A DNA stretch of 20,225 nucleotides, from positions 1 to 20,225 of the IMG/VR virus record IMGVR_UViG_3300042355_000024. One strand, given 5' to 3'. A program made the position numbers and the translations under genes. Positions within the stretch are counted from its first letter, which is position 1. Each line of letters starts with the position of its first letter. The notes beneath the pieces are model-generated. The model was given only the letters and a program-made list of their open reading frames with translations. It searched no databases and was not told where the DNA came from. Shown here piece after piece: positions 1-6,003 of this stretch. The stretch comes from a virus.

Positions 1-122
1 GTATTTCCATCGCCAACTACAGCAAAGGATTGAAAGCCAGCAGCAGCCCCAGCAAGCGTGAATGTGCCATTACCTGCAGTGGTGGAAGTCTCTTTTACTC
101 TGTCAGCTAAGATGAGTGCCAT
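1..122 (-). CDS. Phage virion-type protein, N-terminal fragment (cut by window edge)
   Basis: Only the first 40 codons are present; the gene runs off the left edge. It begins MALILADRVKETSTTAGNGT and continues with a glycine/alanine-rich stretch ending GFQSFAVVGDGN. I recognise this N-terminus as a recurrent start of putative tail or virion-surface proteins in tailed phages; that is family memory, not a search. The ATG at 122 is preceded by AGGGACAT, a usable ribosome binding site, and lies just past the stop of the 20-residue-repeat gene, so the two are probably co-transcribed. Its full length and function cannot be judged. Confidence 0.7.
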   Translation of the reverse strand, partial: MALILADRVKETSTTAGNGTFTLAGAAAGFQSFAVVGDGN

Positions 123-131
123 ATGTCCCTA

Positions 132-1001
132 TTATGGTTGAGTTTTTATCACTTGCCAACCACTTGTGCTAGATGTATTTATTGTACTCCAAGTGTTGGA
201 TTCTGAGGTATTAATTACCTCCCAGAGAGGCCTACCTGTAAGGGAATCTGAAGCCGTGGCAAGTTCATTAATTGAGGCTACAAAATTAGCGGCAGTAAAC
301 GTAGATGAAGAAGAGCTAACCAGCTCCTGTATACTTGAATGGAACTCTGCCATGCTCTCAACGGCATCAGAAGCAGTAGCACCTTCAGTAACAAAGCTAT
401 TTAGATATGCTAACGCCTCTACAGCGTCAGACCCAGTGGCAGACTCTTGTATTAAGCTTCCAATACTATAGCTTGATTCTACTTGGTCAGCTCCAGTAAC
501 GCTTTCCTGTATGCTAACTGCAAATACTTCTATTGCTGATACTTGTTCAGATGCCGTTACCTGCTCTGCTATATCAACTTCAAATGTGGCTTGAGCAGAT
601 ATAACATCAGAAGCAGAGACAGCCTCTATAACAGCAGAGTTCATCTCAGCTAGAGCAGCCACTACATCAGCGCCAGTTACTGACTCTAAGATAACGCCGA
701 TTAATTCTACTGATGAGGAAACCTGATCTTCTGCGGTAGCAGACTCTTGTATGGCAGAAGCAAACGCTTGAATTGCAGACACTTGGTCAGAAGCTGTAGC
801 AGAATCAGATAGAGCTGAGTTGAAGGTAGCCCCTGCTGCTATCGTATCTGTTGCAAAAGCAAGCTCAATTAACGCCGCATCAACTTGACGAGATCCGTTA
901 ATAGAATCTGACGCAGAGGCTGACTCACTAACTTCAGAGTTTAGAAAAGCTCCTGCTAGTGACGCAAACGGCGCAGCCGCAAATGATGAGATTCCAAACA
1001 C
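132..1001 (-). CDS. Repetitive Ala/Ser-rich putative virion surface protein
   Basis: A 289-residue protein. After a 26-residue leader (MFGISSFAAAPFASLAG...) it consists of eleven units of exactly 20 residues plus a degenerate twelfth (residues 27-266). The unit consensus is roughly [SL]-[AV]-T-[AG]-S-D-x-V-S-A, then an aliphatic stretch ending I-x-E. The last 30 residues hold a second, shorter W-x-x-I-x-T repeat spaced by 11 residues. Such repeats suggest an elongated fibrous or beta-solenoid-like virion protein, a tail fibre or surface appendage, but this is inference. The start is GTG at 1001, one base after the stop of the upstream 59-residue gene and four codons after an in-frame stop; no strong ribosome binding site is seen, so translation is probably coupled. 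There are no enzymatic motifs. Confidence 0.8.
   Translation of the reverse strand: MFGISSFAAAPFASLAGAFLNSEVSESASASDSINGSRQVDAALIELAFATDTIAAGATFNSALSDSATASDQVSAIQAFASAIQESATAEDQVSSSVELIGVILESVTGADVVAALAEMNSAVIEAVSASDVISAQATFEVDIAEQVTASEQVSAIEVFAVSIQESVTGADQVESSYSIGSLIQESATGSDAVEALAYLNSFVTEGATASDAVESMAEFHSSIQELVSSSSSTFTAANFVASINELATASDSLTGRPLWEVINTSESNTWSTINTSSTSGWQVIKTQP
204..923 (-). repeat. Twelve 60-bp coding repeats (20-residue units)
   Basis: Residues 27-266 of the host protein divide without gaps into 20-residue units, for example SATASDQVSAIQAFASAIQE, SATAEDQVSSSVELIGVILE and SVTGADVVAALAEMNSAVIE. Units 1-11 keep the register exactly; the last is diverged at its C-terminal half. Nucleotide identity between units is modest, so this is an old protein repeat under selection for its period, not a recent DNA duplication. 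Confidence 0.85.
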
Positions 1002-1002
1002 A

Positions 1003-1182
1003 TTACGCTTCGGTCAAAGCGGCTTCTGGGAACCAGCGGTTTTGCTTAGCGCCATCAGCATCAGTCCACTCTACGTTGTAGAAGAAATCCCCATCTTCAG
1101 TCATACGCAGTGCTTGTACTGGACCTTGAGGGACGGTTGTTTGAACTTTTACGTTCTGACCTTTAGTAAATTTGGTTGCCAT
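1003..1182 (-). CDS. Small conserved phage protein (59 aa)
   Basis: A 59-residue protein, MATKFTKGQNVKVQTTVPQG... ending WFPEAALTEA. It has a strong ribosome binding site, AAGGAG, ten bases before the ATG at 1182. The sequence reads as one small beta-rich domain: a basic K-G-Q-N-V-K-V start, then an F-F-Y-N-V-E-W-T-D strand and a Q-N-R-W-F-P-E end. This resembles the small YodC/DUF2158-like beta-barrel domain (sets a parameter, states an interacting surface), but the match is only by eye. It sits between two putative virion genes and overlaps neither by more than a base. Function unknown. Confidence 0.75.
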   Translation of the reverse strand: MATKFTKGQNVKVQTTVPQGPVQALRMTEDGDFFYNVEWTDADGAKQNRWFPEAALTEA

Positions 1183-1194
1183 TTTTACATCTCC

Positions 1195-1770
1195 TTATGC
1201 AGCGTCAAGGCTGAATGTGTAGGTAACACTCAAAGTATCGCCAGCAACTACAGCGCGATCACCGGGAGACTGAAAGTCAGAAGCTGAGAACAGAATACCT
1301 GAAGTACCTGTATCTACTGAAGCCAAGAAAGCACCCGCAACAGTACCACCGGGGGCTGTAATAACAAACGCATTAGGTGCGCCTGAGTTATCAATAACTG
1401 AAGGATCAGCAAGAGTTGCTGCACCAAAAGTCACAGCTTTGCGGTTTCCTGTGTAGTCTGTGTACTCAGTCCAGCCAGTGTGCGAAGCTAAGGTATCTGC
1501 TGCAGCAATGGTTGCAGGACCGGGACCAGTAATAAGACCCAAATACCAAGCTGCGGTGTAGGCAGATCCAGCAAAGTATTTGTCATTCATGTCTTTAAGA
1601 CCTTCATTGACAACTAGATTATGATTCTTCTCTTCCCACTTTAGATTGCCATCTTGACCAAAACACTGAATGGTAAATACACCAGCTCCACCCGCAGCAG
1701 AAGTTGTTGCGCCACTTTGAAGAACACATGCACCTACTTTATCTGTAGAAACTAATTTATTTGAAATCAT
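1195..1770 (-). CDS. Putative phage virion/tail protein
   Basis: A 191-residue protein with ribosome binding site AAAGGAG before the ATG at 1770. The middle segment WEEKNHNLVVNEGLKDMND followed by AAWYLGLITGPGP is a pattern I associate with a recurrent phage structural family (N-L-V-x-N-E-G-L ... T-A-W-Y-x-G-L-I). The remainder is rich in Gly, Ala, Thr and Val, as expected for a beta-sandwich virion protein. It lies in the tail-side block after the adaptor genes. Role assigned as structural by context and composition; the exact position in the particle is unknown. Confidence 0.7.
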   Translation of the reverse strand: MISNKLVSTDKVGACVLQSGATTSAAGGAGVFTIQCFGQDGNLKWEEKNHNLVVNEGLKDMNDKYFAGSAYTAAWYLGLITGPGPATIAAADTLASHTGWTEYTDYTGNRKAVTFGAATLADPSVIDNSGAPNAFVITAPGGTVAGAFLASVDTGTSGILFSASDFQSPGDRAVVAGDTLSVTYTFSLDAA

Positions 1771-1781
1771 TTGAGGCTCCT

Positions 1782-2198
1782 TTAAGCAATTCTAATAACT
1801 GCTGATGATGCTTCGTCTGGTGGTAAAGTTATAACAAATTCTATTACTGTAGTCTTATCTGAACCAAAGTCCAAAACAGCTATAGATTTATTCCCCTTGC
1901 TGGAATTATATATTAATGCACCTCTTGCCGTAAATGAGGCTGGATTCCAAGTTGGGTTACTGAAGTCAACATATGCAACCCCATCTGCAGACTTTACTGT
2001 TACATTAGTTATCAACTTTCCTCCTGCCACATATCCAGTACCTGTAATTTCATTAGTGGCTGTATATATGGTTGTTGTCTCATCTAATGATGCAAGTGCA
2101 GTATACAATGCAATGTACAAAGAGTCAGTCTCTAAGTCATGTACACCATTTAGTATCTGCTCTTTAAAGCTTGTAGTTAGTCCCTGTCTTATGGTCAT
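1782..2198 (-). CDS. Conserved phage structural protein
   Basis: A 138-residue protein. The N-terminus TTSFKEQILNGVHDLETDSL, then YIALYTALASLDETTTIYT, and the later W-N-P-A-S-F-T-A-R-G-A-L-I-Y-N-S-S-K-G-N-K segment are hallmark patterns of a widespread, uncharacterised tailed-phage family often found beside adaptor and tail genes. No catalytic motifs. The ATG at 2198 overlaps the upstream TGA stop (ATGA), indicating translational coupling to the adaptor gene. Likely a tail or neck component, by context. Confidence 0.75.
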   Translation of the reverse strand: MTIRQGLTTSFKEQILNGVHDLETDSLYIALYTALASLDETTTIYTATNEITGTGYVAGGKLITNVTVKSADGVAYVDFSNPTWNPASFTARGALIYNSSKGNKSIAVLDFGSDKTTVIEFVITLPPDEASSAVIRIA

Positions 2199-2872
2199 GT
2201 TATTTTAACCCTAACTTGACCTGATCTGTATGCATCCTGCCTTTCTAGACCATCACCCAGACGTTTGAGTTGACCCATAGCTTCTGCATACTTAGCTTCT
2301 ACATTGCCAATTAGATCCTGCTCACCCTTCATAAACAAGTAAGCCTCTCTTAAAGAGCCATAGAATAATGCTGGATCAAAGTTATCTCCTAGCCAAGTAG
2401 TACTTGCTGTAACTATAGACTCTGGATAATAGTAGTAGTGCAGCTCTACATAATATTGAACATCAGGCGTTGGACCCACAATAAAGGACAGCTCAGTAGT
2501 TACTATGGCTGGATCTGTATTAGTGGTAGTAGGCCCAAATAGAGCATAGTACTGTGGAATCCCAGTATCTGTCTTAATAGGGAATGCCGCCCTTATAAAG
2601 TTAACATCCTTATCCAGCATGTACTCATAGGCTTGGGTTGTATTGTTTATAACCGCCATTGAATAAACTGCTAAGAAATCTAAAGGTGCTGACAGATACT
2701 GGTTATTAGCTGAGACTGTACCAGTTACATTCTTACGCAGCGCTGGAATCTGAACACTGTTATATATCCTAGTCTCTGCCTGACGAACAAACGTAGGGAT
2801 ATACGCTATGAACTCCTGTTCGTAGTTTTCTGTATATGCCTGTATTGCGGCAGTAAGCTGAGTATAGTTAAT
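2195..2872 (-). CDS. Head-tail adaptor-like protein with apparent ATT start
   Basis: A 225-residue reading frame when started at ATT (2870-2872). From there it reads I/M-N-Y-T-Q-L-T-A-A-I-Q-A-Y-T-E-N-Y-E, then R-Q-A-E-T-R-I-Y, then Q-Y-L-S-A-P-L-D-F-L-A-V-Y, and later Y-Y-V-E-L-H-Y-Y-Y-Y-P-E-S-I-V and Y-G-S-L-R-E-A-Y-L-F-M-K-G. This matches my memory of the SU10-type phage adaptor family over its full length, N-terminus included. No ATG, GTG or TTG occurs in frame between an upstream stop (2900-2902) and an ATG at 2659. Starting at 2659 would remove the conserved N-terminal 71 residues and has no ribosome binding site, whereas AGGAG lies eight bases before the ATT. Adaptors bind beneath the portal and close the packaged head. 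The family call is firmer than the start. Confidence 0.75.
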   Translation of the reverse strand: MNYTQLTAAIQAYTENYEQEFIAYIPTFVRQAETRIYNSVQIPALRKNVTGTVSANNQYLSAPLDFLAVYSMAVINNTTQAYEYMLDKDVNFIRAAFPIKTDTGIPQYYALFGPTTTNTDPAIVTTELSFIVGPTPDVQYYVELHYYYYPESIVTASTTWLGDNFDPALFYGSLREAYLFMKGEQDLIGNVEAKYAEAMGQLKRLGDGLERQDAYRSGQVRVKIT

Positions 2873-2880
2873 TTTACTGA

Positions 2881-2885
2881 CTCCT
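2881..2885 (-). promoter_or_regulatory. Ribosome binding site supporting the ATT start
   Basis: AGGAG on the minus strand, overlapping the TAG stop of the upstream gene, followed by eight bases and then ATT at 2872. The spacing is ideal for initiation at that ATT. Confidence 0.6.
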
Positions 2886-3129
2886 AGCCCATTGGGCCTC
2901 TAGACATAGTTCCCTTAGTTGCGGCACCATATCCACGCATTTTAATACCAGAAGTCTTAACATCATTCTTACCTGGATCTCCTGCGCTTACGCGAGGAAC
3001 CGCTTCGCGTGGACCCAACTCAGTAGCTTTAAGAAGGTTAGGATCTCTCATCTTCTTAGGGATGTAAGGACCACCAGACATTGTATGTGGCACTGCGTAC
3101 TCAGATGCAGGCTTATTGTTCTTAGCCAT
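2884..3129 (-). CDS. Small basic phage protein with C-terminal RGPMG tail
   Basis: An 81-residue protein starting MAKNNKPASEYAVPHTMSGG at the ATG at 3129. An upstream in-frame ATG at 3153 lies deep in the preceding gene and is less likely. The chosen start overlaps the upstream stop by eight bases. The C-terminus reads S-G-I-K-M-R-G-Y-G-A-A-T-K-G-T-M-S-R-G-P-M-G; the K-[MV]-R-G-x-G-A-A-T-[KR]-G core followed by R-G-P-M is a recurrent ending of small phage proteins of unknown function. Lysine- and glycine-rich, no hydrophobic core, probably disordered. Virion association is plausible from context only. Confidence 0.75.
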   Translation of the reverse strand: MAKNNKPASEYAVPHTMSGGPYIPKKMRDPNLLKATELGPREAVPRVSAGDPGKNDVKTSGIKMRGYGAATKGTMSRGPMG

Positions 3130-3313
3130 TTTTACCATCCTGGTACATAGCACGGGCTAGGTTACGGCCATACTTCTTCATAGCATCTGTAGTGACTCCG
3201 CCTTTTTTCAAAGATAGGGTGGTGCCTTTTCCATCTTTGTGCTTTTGCTTGTCATGCTGCTTAAATGCTTTCTTAATCAAATCTACGTCTTGCTTCTTAT
3301 CTTTTTTGTCCAT
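3122..3313 (-). CDS. Small lysine-rich phage protein with KKGG motif
   Basis: A 63-residue, extremely basic protein. The first half is nearly all charged (MDKKDKKQDVDLIKKAFKQH...); the second holds L-K-K-G-G-V-T-T-D-A-M-K-K-Y-G-R-N-L-A-R-A-M, a recurrent pattern in small phage proteins. The ribosome binding site is GGAGCAGGAC just before the ATG at 3313. The K-K-G-G motif is shared with most small proteins between 5476 and 7860. Function unknown; nucleic-acid contact is possible given the charge, but there is no recognised domain. Confidence 0.75.
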   Translation of the reverse strand: MDKKDKKQDVDLIKKAFKQHDKQKHKDGKGTTLSLKKGGVTTDAMKKYGRNLARAMYQDGKNG

Positions 3314-3322
3314 GTCCTGCTC

Positions 3323-3751
3323 CTAAGTAGTAGATACCGTTACATTGCTAACTAATCCAGGTGCTGCCAAATAGTTAGGCGTTAGCCCATTATCATTATT
3401 CCTAGCACCACCTACAGGAGCCCAGCCCCACTGGAATATTCTACTACCACCTTCAGGTGTTCCATCTGAATTAATATTTTGGCTTGGCGTTATCACCAGC
3501 TGCAATCCACTATATCCAGATTGGTAGTAGCCAACATCTGGCCTTGGTTCCCGTACTGCCTGTGGATCATTCACAGGATACATACCTAATGATAACTGAG
3601 GCTGATCCGGTTCCCAGCAATTCTTACATACTTTAATACTAGATATCTTTGTTTTAATTGTAAGCCTACGCAACTCTTTAAGCATATACCTGAACCCACA
3701 GCGATCACACTCCGCTATTGAATTCTTCTGTGATGCGTACTTACTAGCCAT
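3323..3751 (-). CDS. Cys4 zinc-finger phage protein
   Basis: A 142-residue protein with an N-terminal four-cysteine finger: C15-x2-C18 (E-C-D-R-C-G-F-R-Y) and C42-x2-C45 (V-C-K-N-C-W-E-P-D-Q-P-Q), which should bind one structural zinc. After the finger comes a P-V-N-D-P-Q-A-V-R-E-P-R-P-D linker and a Gly/Asn/Pro-rich tail with little predicted structure. I recognise the finger plus P-R-P-D linker as a common phage family located next to head-tail connector genes. It sits directly after the 246-residue adaptor-like gene, separated by one base. Probably a neck or connector accessory protein; the function is not established. Confidence 0.8.
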   Translation of the reverse strand: MASKYASQKNSIAECDRCGFRYMLKELRRLTIKTKISSIKVCKNCWEPDQPQLSLGMYPVNDPQAVREPRPDVGYYQSGYSGLQLVITPSQNINSDGTPEGGSRIFQWGWAPVGGARNNDNGLTPNYLAAPGLVSNVTVSTT

Positions 3752-3752
3752 T

Positions 3753-4493
3753 TTATCTGTATGTGATCATGCGCGGAACAAACCGCAGTGGCGCTTTCTC
3801 TCTATCCTCATCAGCAGCCAATTGCCATGCCTCATCATATTGTGCTTTAAGCATAGGCACTCTATCAATTGCATTAGGTAGCTTAACTGACAGCATATAT
3901 GCAAGGCCACAAACAATGGCGTTCTGGAATCTAAAGGGAATTCCTTCCACATTAATACCGTTGCCCGCATCTGGCATCCTAACCAGCCGCCAGTACACTA
4001 AATAATAATATGGTGACTCTACTGTACCTTGACTAGGCGAAGGCCACACAGTGACTTGTGGGACCTGTGGCACCGCACCCTGCGCATTAGTTGTCTGTCC
4101 AGATCTACGGTTAATGTATATCTGAATAGGCCGACCCTGAGTTAACTTGTTAGGGATTGTAGAATAGGTAGAGACACTAATTCTATTAATGTTCAAATCT
4201 GTCTGGTTACTTACCTGGCCAGGACTGGTACGAATCACAGTCTCAATCAGATCTACAGTATTATCCGGCAGATCATATGTGATAGTACCCTGTATTAATG
4301 GGATTGTACCCTGCTCAATAGTCCACAGGTTTATCCCACGATTGGCCCATTCAGTTAGAAGAAAGTTAAGACTTCTCCTAGCCGTTCTAAAGTCATAACC
4401 GCTACGCAGCTCAAGGCCGCATCTCTCAAAGGCTTCTTCTATAAGCTCATTGAGTGCTGGGTTAAATGTTGATGTGGCTACTGTATATGGCAT
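3753..4493 (-). CDS. Head-tail adaptor/gatekeeper-like connector protein
   Basis: A 246-residue protein. The N-terminal helical segment A-L-N-E-L-I-E-E-A-F-E-R-C-G-L-E followed by S-G-Y-D-F-R-T-A-R-R-S-L-N-F-L and E-W-A-N-R-G-I-N-L-W-T-I-E is characteristic of a widespread phage connector family. A beta-rich middle (Y-D-L-P-D-N-T-V-D-L) and C-terminal helices (A-I-V-C-G-L-A-Y-M-L-S-V-K-L-P) follow. The overall plan (helices, beta insertion, helices) resembles phage adaptor proteins such as P22 gp4 or T7 gp11, which dock under the portal. The ATG at 4493 abuts the TAG stop of the downstream gene at 4494-4496 without overlap. Connector assignment is from family memory and context. Confidence 0.75.
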   Translation of the reverse strand: MPYTVATSTFNPALNELIEEAFERCGLELRSGYDFRTARRSLNFLLTEWANRGINLWTIEQGTIPLIQGTITYDLPDNTVDLIETVIRTSPGQVSNQTDLNINRISVSTYSTIPNKLTQGRPIQIYINRRSGQTTNAQGAVPQVPQVTVWPSPSQGTVESPYYYLVYWRLVRMPDAGNGINVEGIPFRFQNAIVCGLAYMLSVKLPNAIDRVPMLKAQYDEAWQLAADEDREKAPLRFVPRMITYR

Positions 4494-4748
4494 CTAACAT
4501 TTCCATTTTTTAAGACTTTTGTTAATGCGGCTATCTGGATCATTTGCCGTTTTAGCAGAAGTTAACTTCTTCTTCATTCCTGACATCCTGGCACAGAATG
4601 ACTTCTTACGGCTACCACCTTCTGGCTGCGGAGCTTTGAGCCCTGGCTTGCCTGGGTTAGCCTTATTATAAGAAGCCCTGCCCTTAGCGTTTAAGCCGCC
4701 ACTCTCAGACTTGCCTTCCTTGCGCTGCCATGCTTCAGTCTTAGCCAT
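4494..4748 (-). CDS. DUF6321-like small basic protein
   Basis: An 84-residue protein: A-W-Q-R-K-E-G-K-S-E-S-G-G-L-N-A-K-G-R-A-S-Y-N, then S-R-K-K-S-F-C-A-R-M-S-G-M-K-K-K-L-T and A-N-D-P-D-S-R-I-N-K-S-L-K-K-W-K-C. I recall this whole pattern as the DUF6321 family, which is very well conserved in phages; the accession is from memory. Highly basic, two cysteines, no enzymatic motif. The start ATG at 4748 overlaps the upstream stop (TAATG), so it is coupled. Function unknown; the strict conservation in the family argues for a specific partner, perhaps nucleic acid or capsid. Confidence 0.8.
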   Translation of the reverse strand: MAKTEAWQRKEGKSESGGLNAKGRASYNKANPGKPGLKAPQPEGGSRKKSFCARMSGMKKKLTSAKTANDPDSRINKSLKKWKC

Positions 4749-4984
4749 TATCTGTACCTTGCTGTTTTCTTTGCAATAGTCTTGGGCTGCGCTACAAACT
4801 GCTTACCTGCTGCCTTGCCTGCACGTTTTGCACGGGTAGTAGCTGCATACTCTGCTGGACTTAAAGACTTTATTGCTGCTTCTGGTAAATAACGCTCTCC
4901 TGTTTTAGAAGAGGGCTTTCCTGACTTGGTGCTCCATTTCTGATCACCCCAATCTTTCAGGGATTTCTGTGGAGCTTTAATCAC
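4748..4984 (-). CDS. Conserved small basic phage protein (RYLP/EYAATTRAKR)
   Basis: A 78-residue protein. Key segments are L-K-D-W-G-D-Q-K-W-S-T-K-S-G-K-P-S, T-G-E-R-Y-L-P-E-A-A-I-K-S-L and E-Y-A-A-T-T-R-A-K-R followed by G-K-Q-F-V. I remember this arrangement as a conserved stand-alone or C-terminal module in phages and large DNA viruses but cannot assign a firm name or function. The start is GTG at 4984, overlapping the stop of the DUF5872-like gene by eight bases. Positively charged throughout. Confidence 0.75.
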   Translation of the reverse strand: MIKAPQKSLKDWGDQKWSTKSGKPSSKTGERYLPEAAIKSLSPAEYAATTRAKRAGKAAGKQFVAQPKTIAKKTARYR

Positions 4985-5156
4985 GATACCCGCCGCCAGC
5001 AGCCTTATATTTCTTGGCTACAAGTTGAGCTTTACGTCCAGACCATTCCCCAGCGCCAGTACCCTGAGTTGCAGCTGCTTTTACCTGAGCCACAATCTTC
5101 TTGCGAAGAGTAGGCTTTGTGTAATTACCAGCAGCATTAACTTTTGTCTTAGCCAT
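4977..5156 (-). CDS. DUF5872-like 59-aa protein
   Basis: A 59-residue protein, MAKTKVNAAGNYTKPTLRKK... ending K-Y-K-A-A-G-G-G-Y-R-D. The core T-L-R-K-K-I-V-A-Q-V-K followed by G-A-G-E-W-S-G-R-K-A-Q-L-V-A-K-K-Y-K-A-A-G-G-G-Y matches my memory of the DUF5872 domain, which is found in phages, bacteria and large viruses. The ATG at 5156 overlaps the upstream stop as TAATG, and the gene's own stop overlaps the next gene's GTG. It is easily missed because it is short. The function of the domain is unknown; the next gene carries motifs that I associate with the same neighbourhood. Confidence 0.8.
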   Translation of the reverse strand: MAKTKVNAAGNYTKPTLRKKIVAQVKAAATQGTGAGEWSGRKAQLVAKKYKAAGGGYRD

Positions 5157-5476
5157 TATAAGATCTTACCCCTTGTCTTACCACGCTGCGCTATACCATC
5201 TGCACGACTAGATGCTGATATCCTGCCACCTGATTTGCGCTTAACCATCCTTGCCCTTGCCTGTGCCATTTCCTGATCTAGCTCATTCTCAGCTGCGGCC
5301 CTATTCATAGCCTGACCAGTCATCCTAGCTTTTGCCTTATCTGCATAGTCATCCATACCTACTTCTGCTGGAGATCTATTCTTATACTGATCTGCCTCTC
5401 TAGCATTCATCTCAGCCTCAGTTACAGGCTGTCCATTCCATGTGCCAGATATATACTTTCTATTCTTATCTGCCAT
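5156..5476 (-). CDS. Tag-bearing small basic protein 1
   Basis: A 106-residue protein. The N-terminal half is mixed-charge and helix-prone (T-E-A-E-M-N-A-R-E-A-D-Q-Y, then A-A-A-E-N-E-L-D-Q-E-M-A-Q-A-R-A-R-M). The C-terminus is ISASSRADGIAQRGKTRGKIL split across a K-S-G-G-R lead-in: the shared tag found at the end of four other genes up to 7860. The ATG overlaps the upstream stop (TAATG). No recognised domain. The body is unlike the other tag carriers, so the tag is modular. Virion or procapsid association is the leading inference; no direct evidence. Confidence 0.75.
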   Translation of the reverse strand: MADKNRKYISGTWNGQPVTEAEMNAREADQYKNRSPAEVGMDDYADKAKARMTGQAMNRAAAENELDQEMAQARARMVKRKSGGRISASSRADGIAQRGKTRGKIL

Positions 5477-5649
5477 TACTTGCCCATCTTCTCGCCAGAT
5501 CCCAAAGATATGCGCTTACGCTTAGCATGCATATTTGCATGTAGCTTGCCACCCTTCTTATAGACTTTTACAGGCTCATTGCCATCACGCTTCTTGATCT
5601 GTCTAATCTTAACTGGGCTGATATCACCCATACCGCGAGAGGCCATCAT
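5476..5649 (-). CDS. Small basic protein with KKGG and GSGEKM motifs
   Basis: A 57-residue protein starting MMASRGMGDISPVKIRQIKK at 5649, one base past the upstream TAA. A longer version from an ATG at 5694 would have its first 15 codons inside the tag-coding end of the upstream gene in another frame, so I prefer the short one; GGGAAG ten bases upstream can serve as a weak ribosome binding site. The C-terminal half reads V-Y-K-K-G-G-K-L-H-A-N-M-H-A-K-R-K-R-I-S-L-G-S-G-E-K-M. Very basic, no tag, no recognised enzymatic domain. Confidence 0.65.
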   Translation of the reverse strand: MMASRGMGDISPVKIRQIKKRDGNEPVKVYKKGGKLHANMHAKRKRISLGSGEKMGK

Positions 5650-5650
5650 G

Positions 5651-5989
5651 TTATACAAACTTCCCACGGGTCTTGCCTCTCTGGGCAATGCCATCTGCTC
5701 TCTTAGATGCTGAGCTTACTTTGCTCTTTACGCTACCACCGCGCTTCATCTCTTGAGCCGGCTCAGGCTGACTCTCAGCGGCTTGTGCACGGGCAGGTTG
5801 AGGAGCAAACTTCTTATCCCCTTGCTCACGCATTCTTTGCCCTGCCTGCTGCCGTCTTTCTTCTATCTCATCTTTTATGTTCTTGGCCTCAGAATCTCCA
5901 CCACCTACTAGCTTTCCAAACAATCCCTTACCAGAAATAATTCCGTAGAGTGGACTTATAGAGCCAAGTATCTCGCTTGCTTTGCCCAT
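5651..5989 (-). CDS. Tag-bearing small protein 2
   Basis: A 112-residue protein starting at the second of two adjacent ATGs (5989), which is better spaced from GGGAG; the first (5992) would add one Met. The N-terminus (residues 1-26, G-K-A-S-E-I-L-G-S-I-S-P-L-Y-G-I-I-S-G) is moderately hydrophobic but broken by Gly and Pro, so a membrane helix is not convincing. It is followed by a charged helix (D-E-I-E-E-R-R-Q-Q-A-G-Q-R-M-R), an Ala/Pro/Gln linker, M-K-R-G-G-S, and the tag KRADGIAQRGKTRGKFV at the very C-terminus. Function unknown. Confidence 0.75.
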   Translation of the reverse strand: MGKASEILGSISPLYGIISGKGLFGKLVGGGDSEAKNIKDEIEERRQQAGQRMREQGDKKFAPQPARAQAAESQPEPAQEMKRGGSVKSKVSSASKRADGIAQRGKTRGKFV

Positions 5990-6003
5990 CATTAACTCCC
6001 TAA

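Noticed and set aside
5650-5694. Longer start for the 57-residue KKGG protein
   Set aside because: The first 15 codons would be a frame-shifted reading of the conserved tag of the upstream gene; the start right after the upstream stop is simpler.
5651-5992. Holin or membrane protein, because of the hydrophobic N-terminus of tag protein 2
   Set aside because: The stretch is short, broken by Gly, Ser and Pro, and the rest is soluble and charged; there is no lysis gene nearby.
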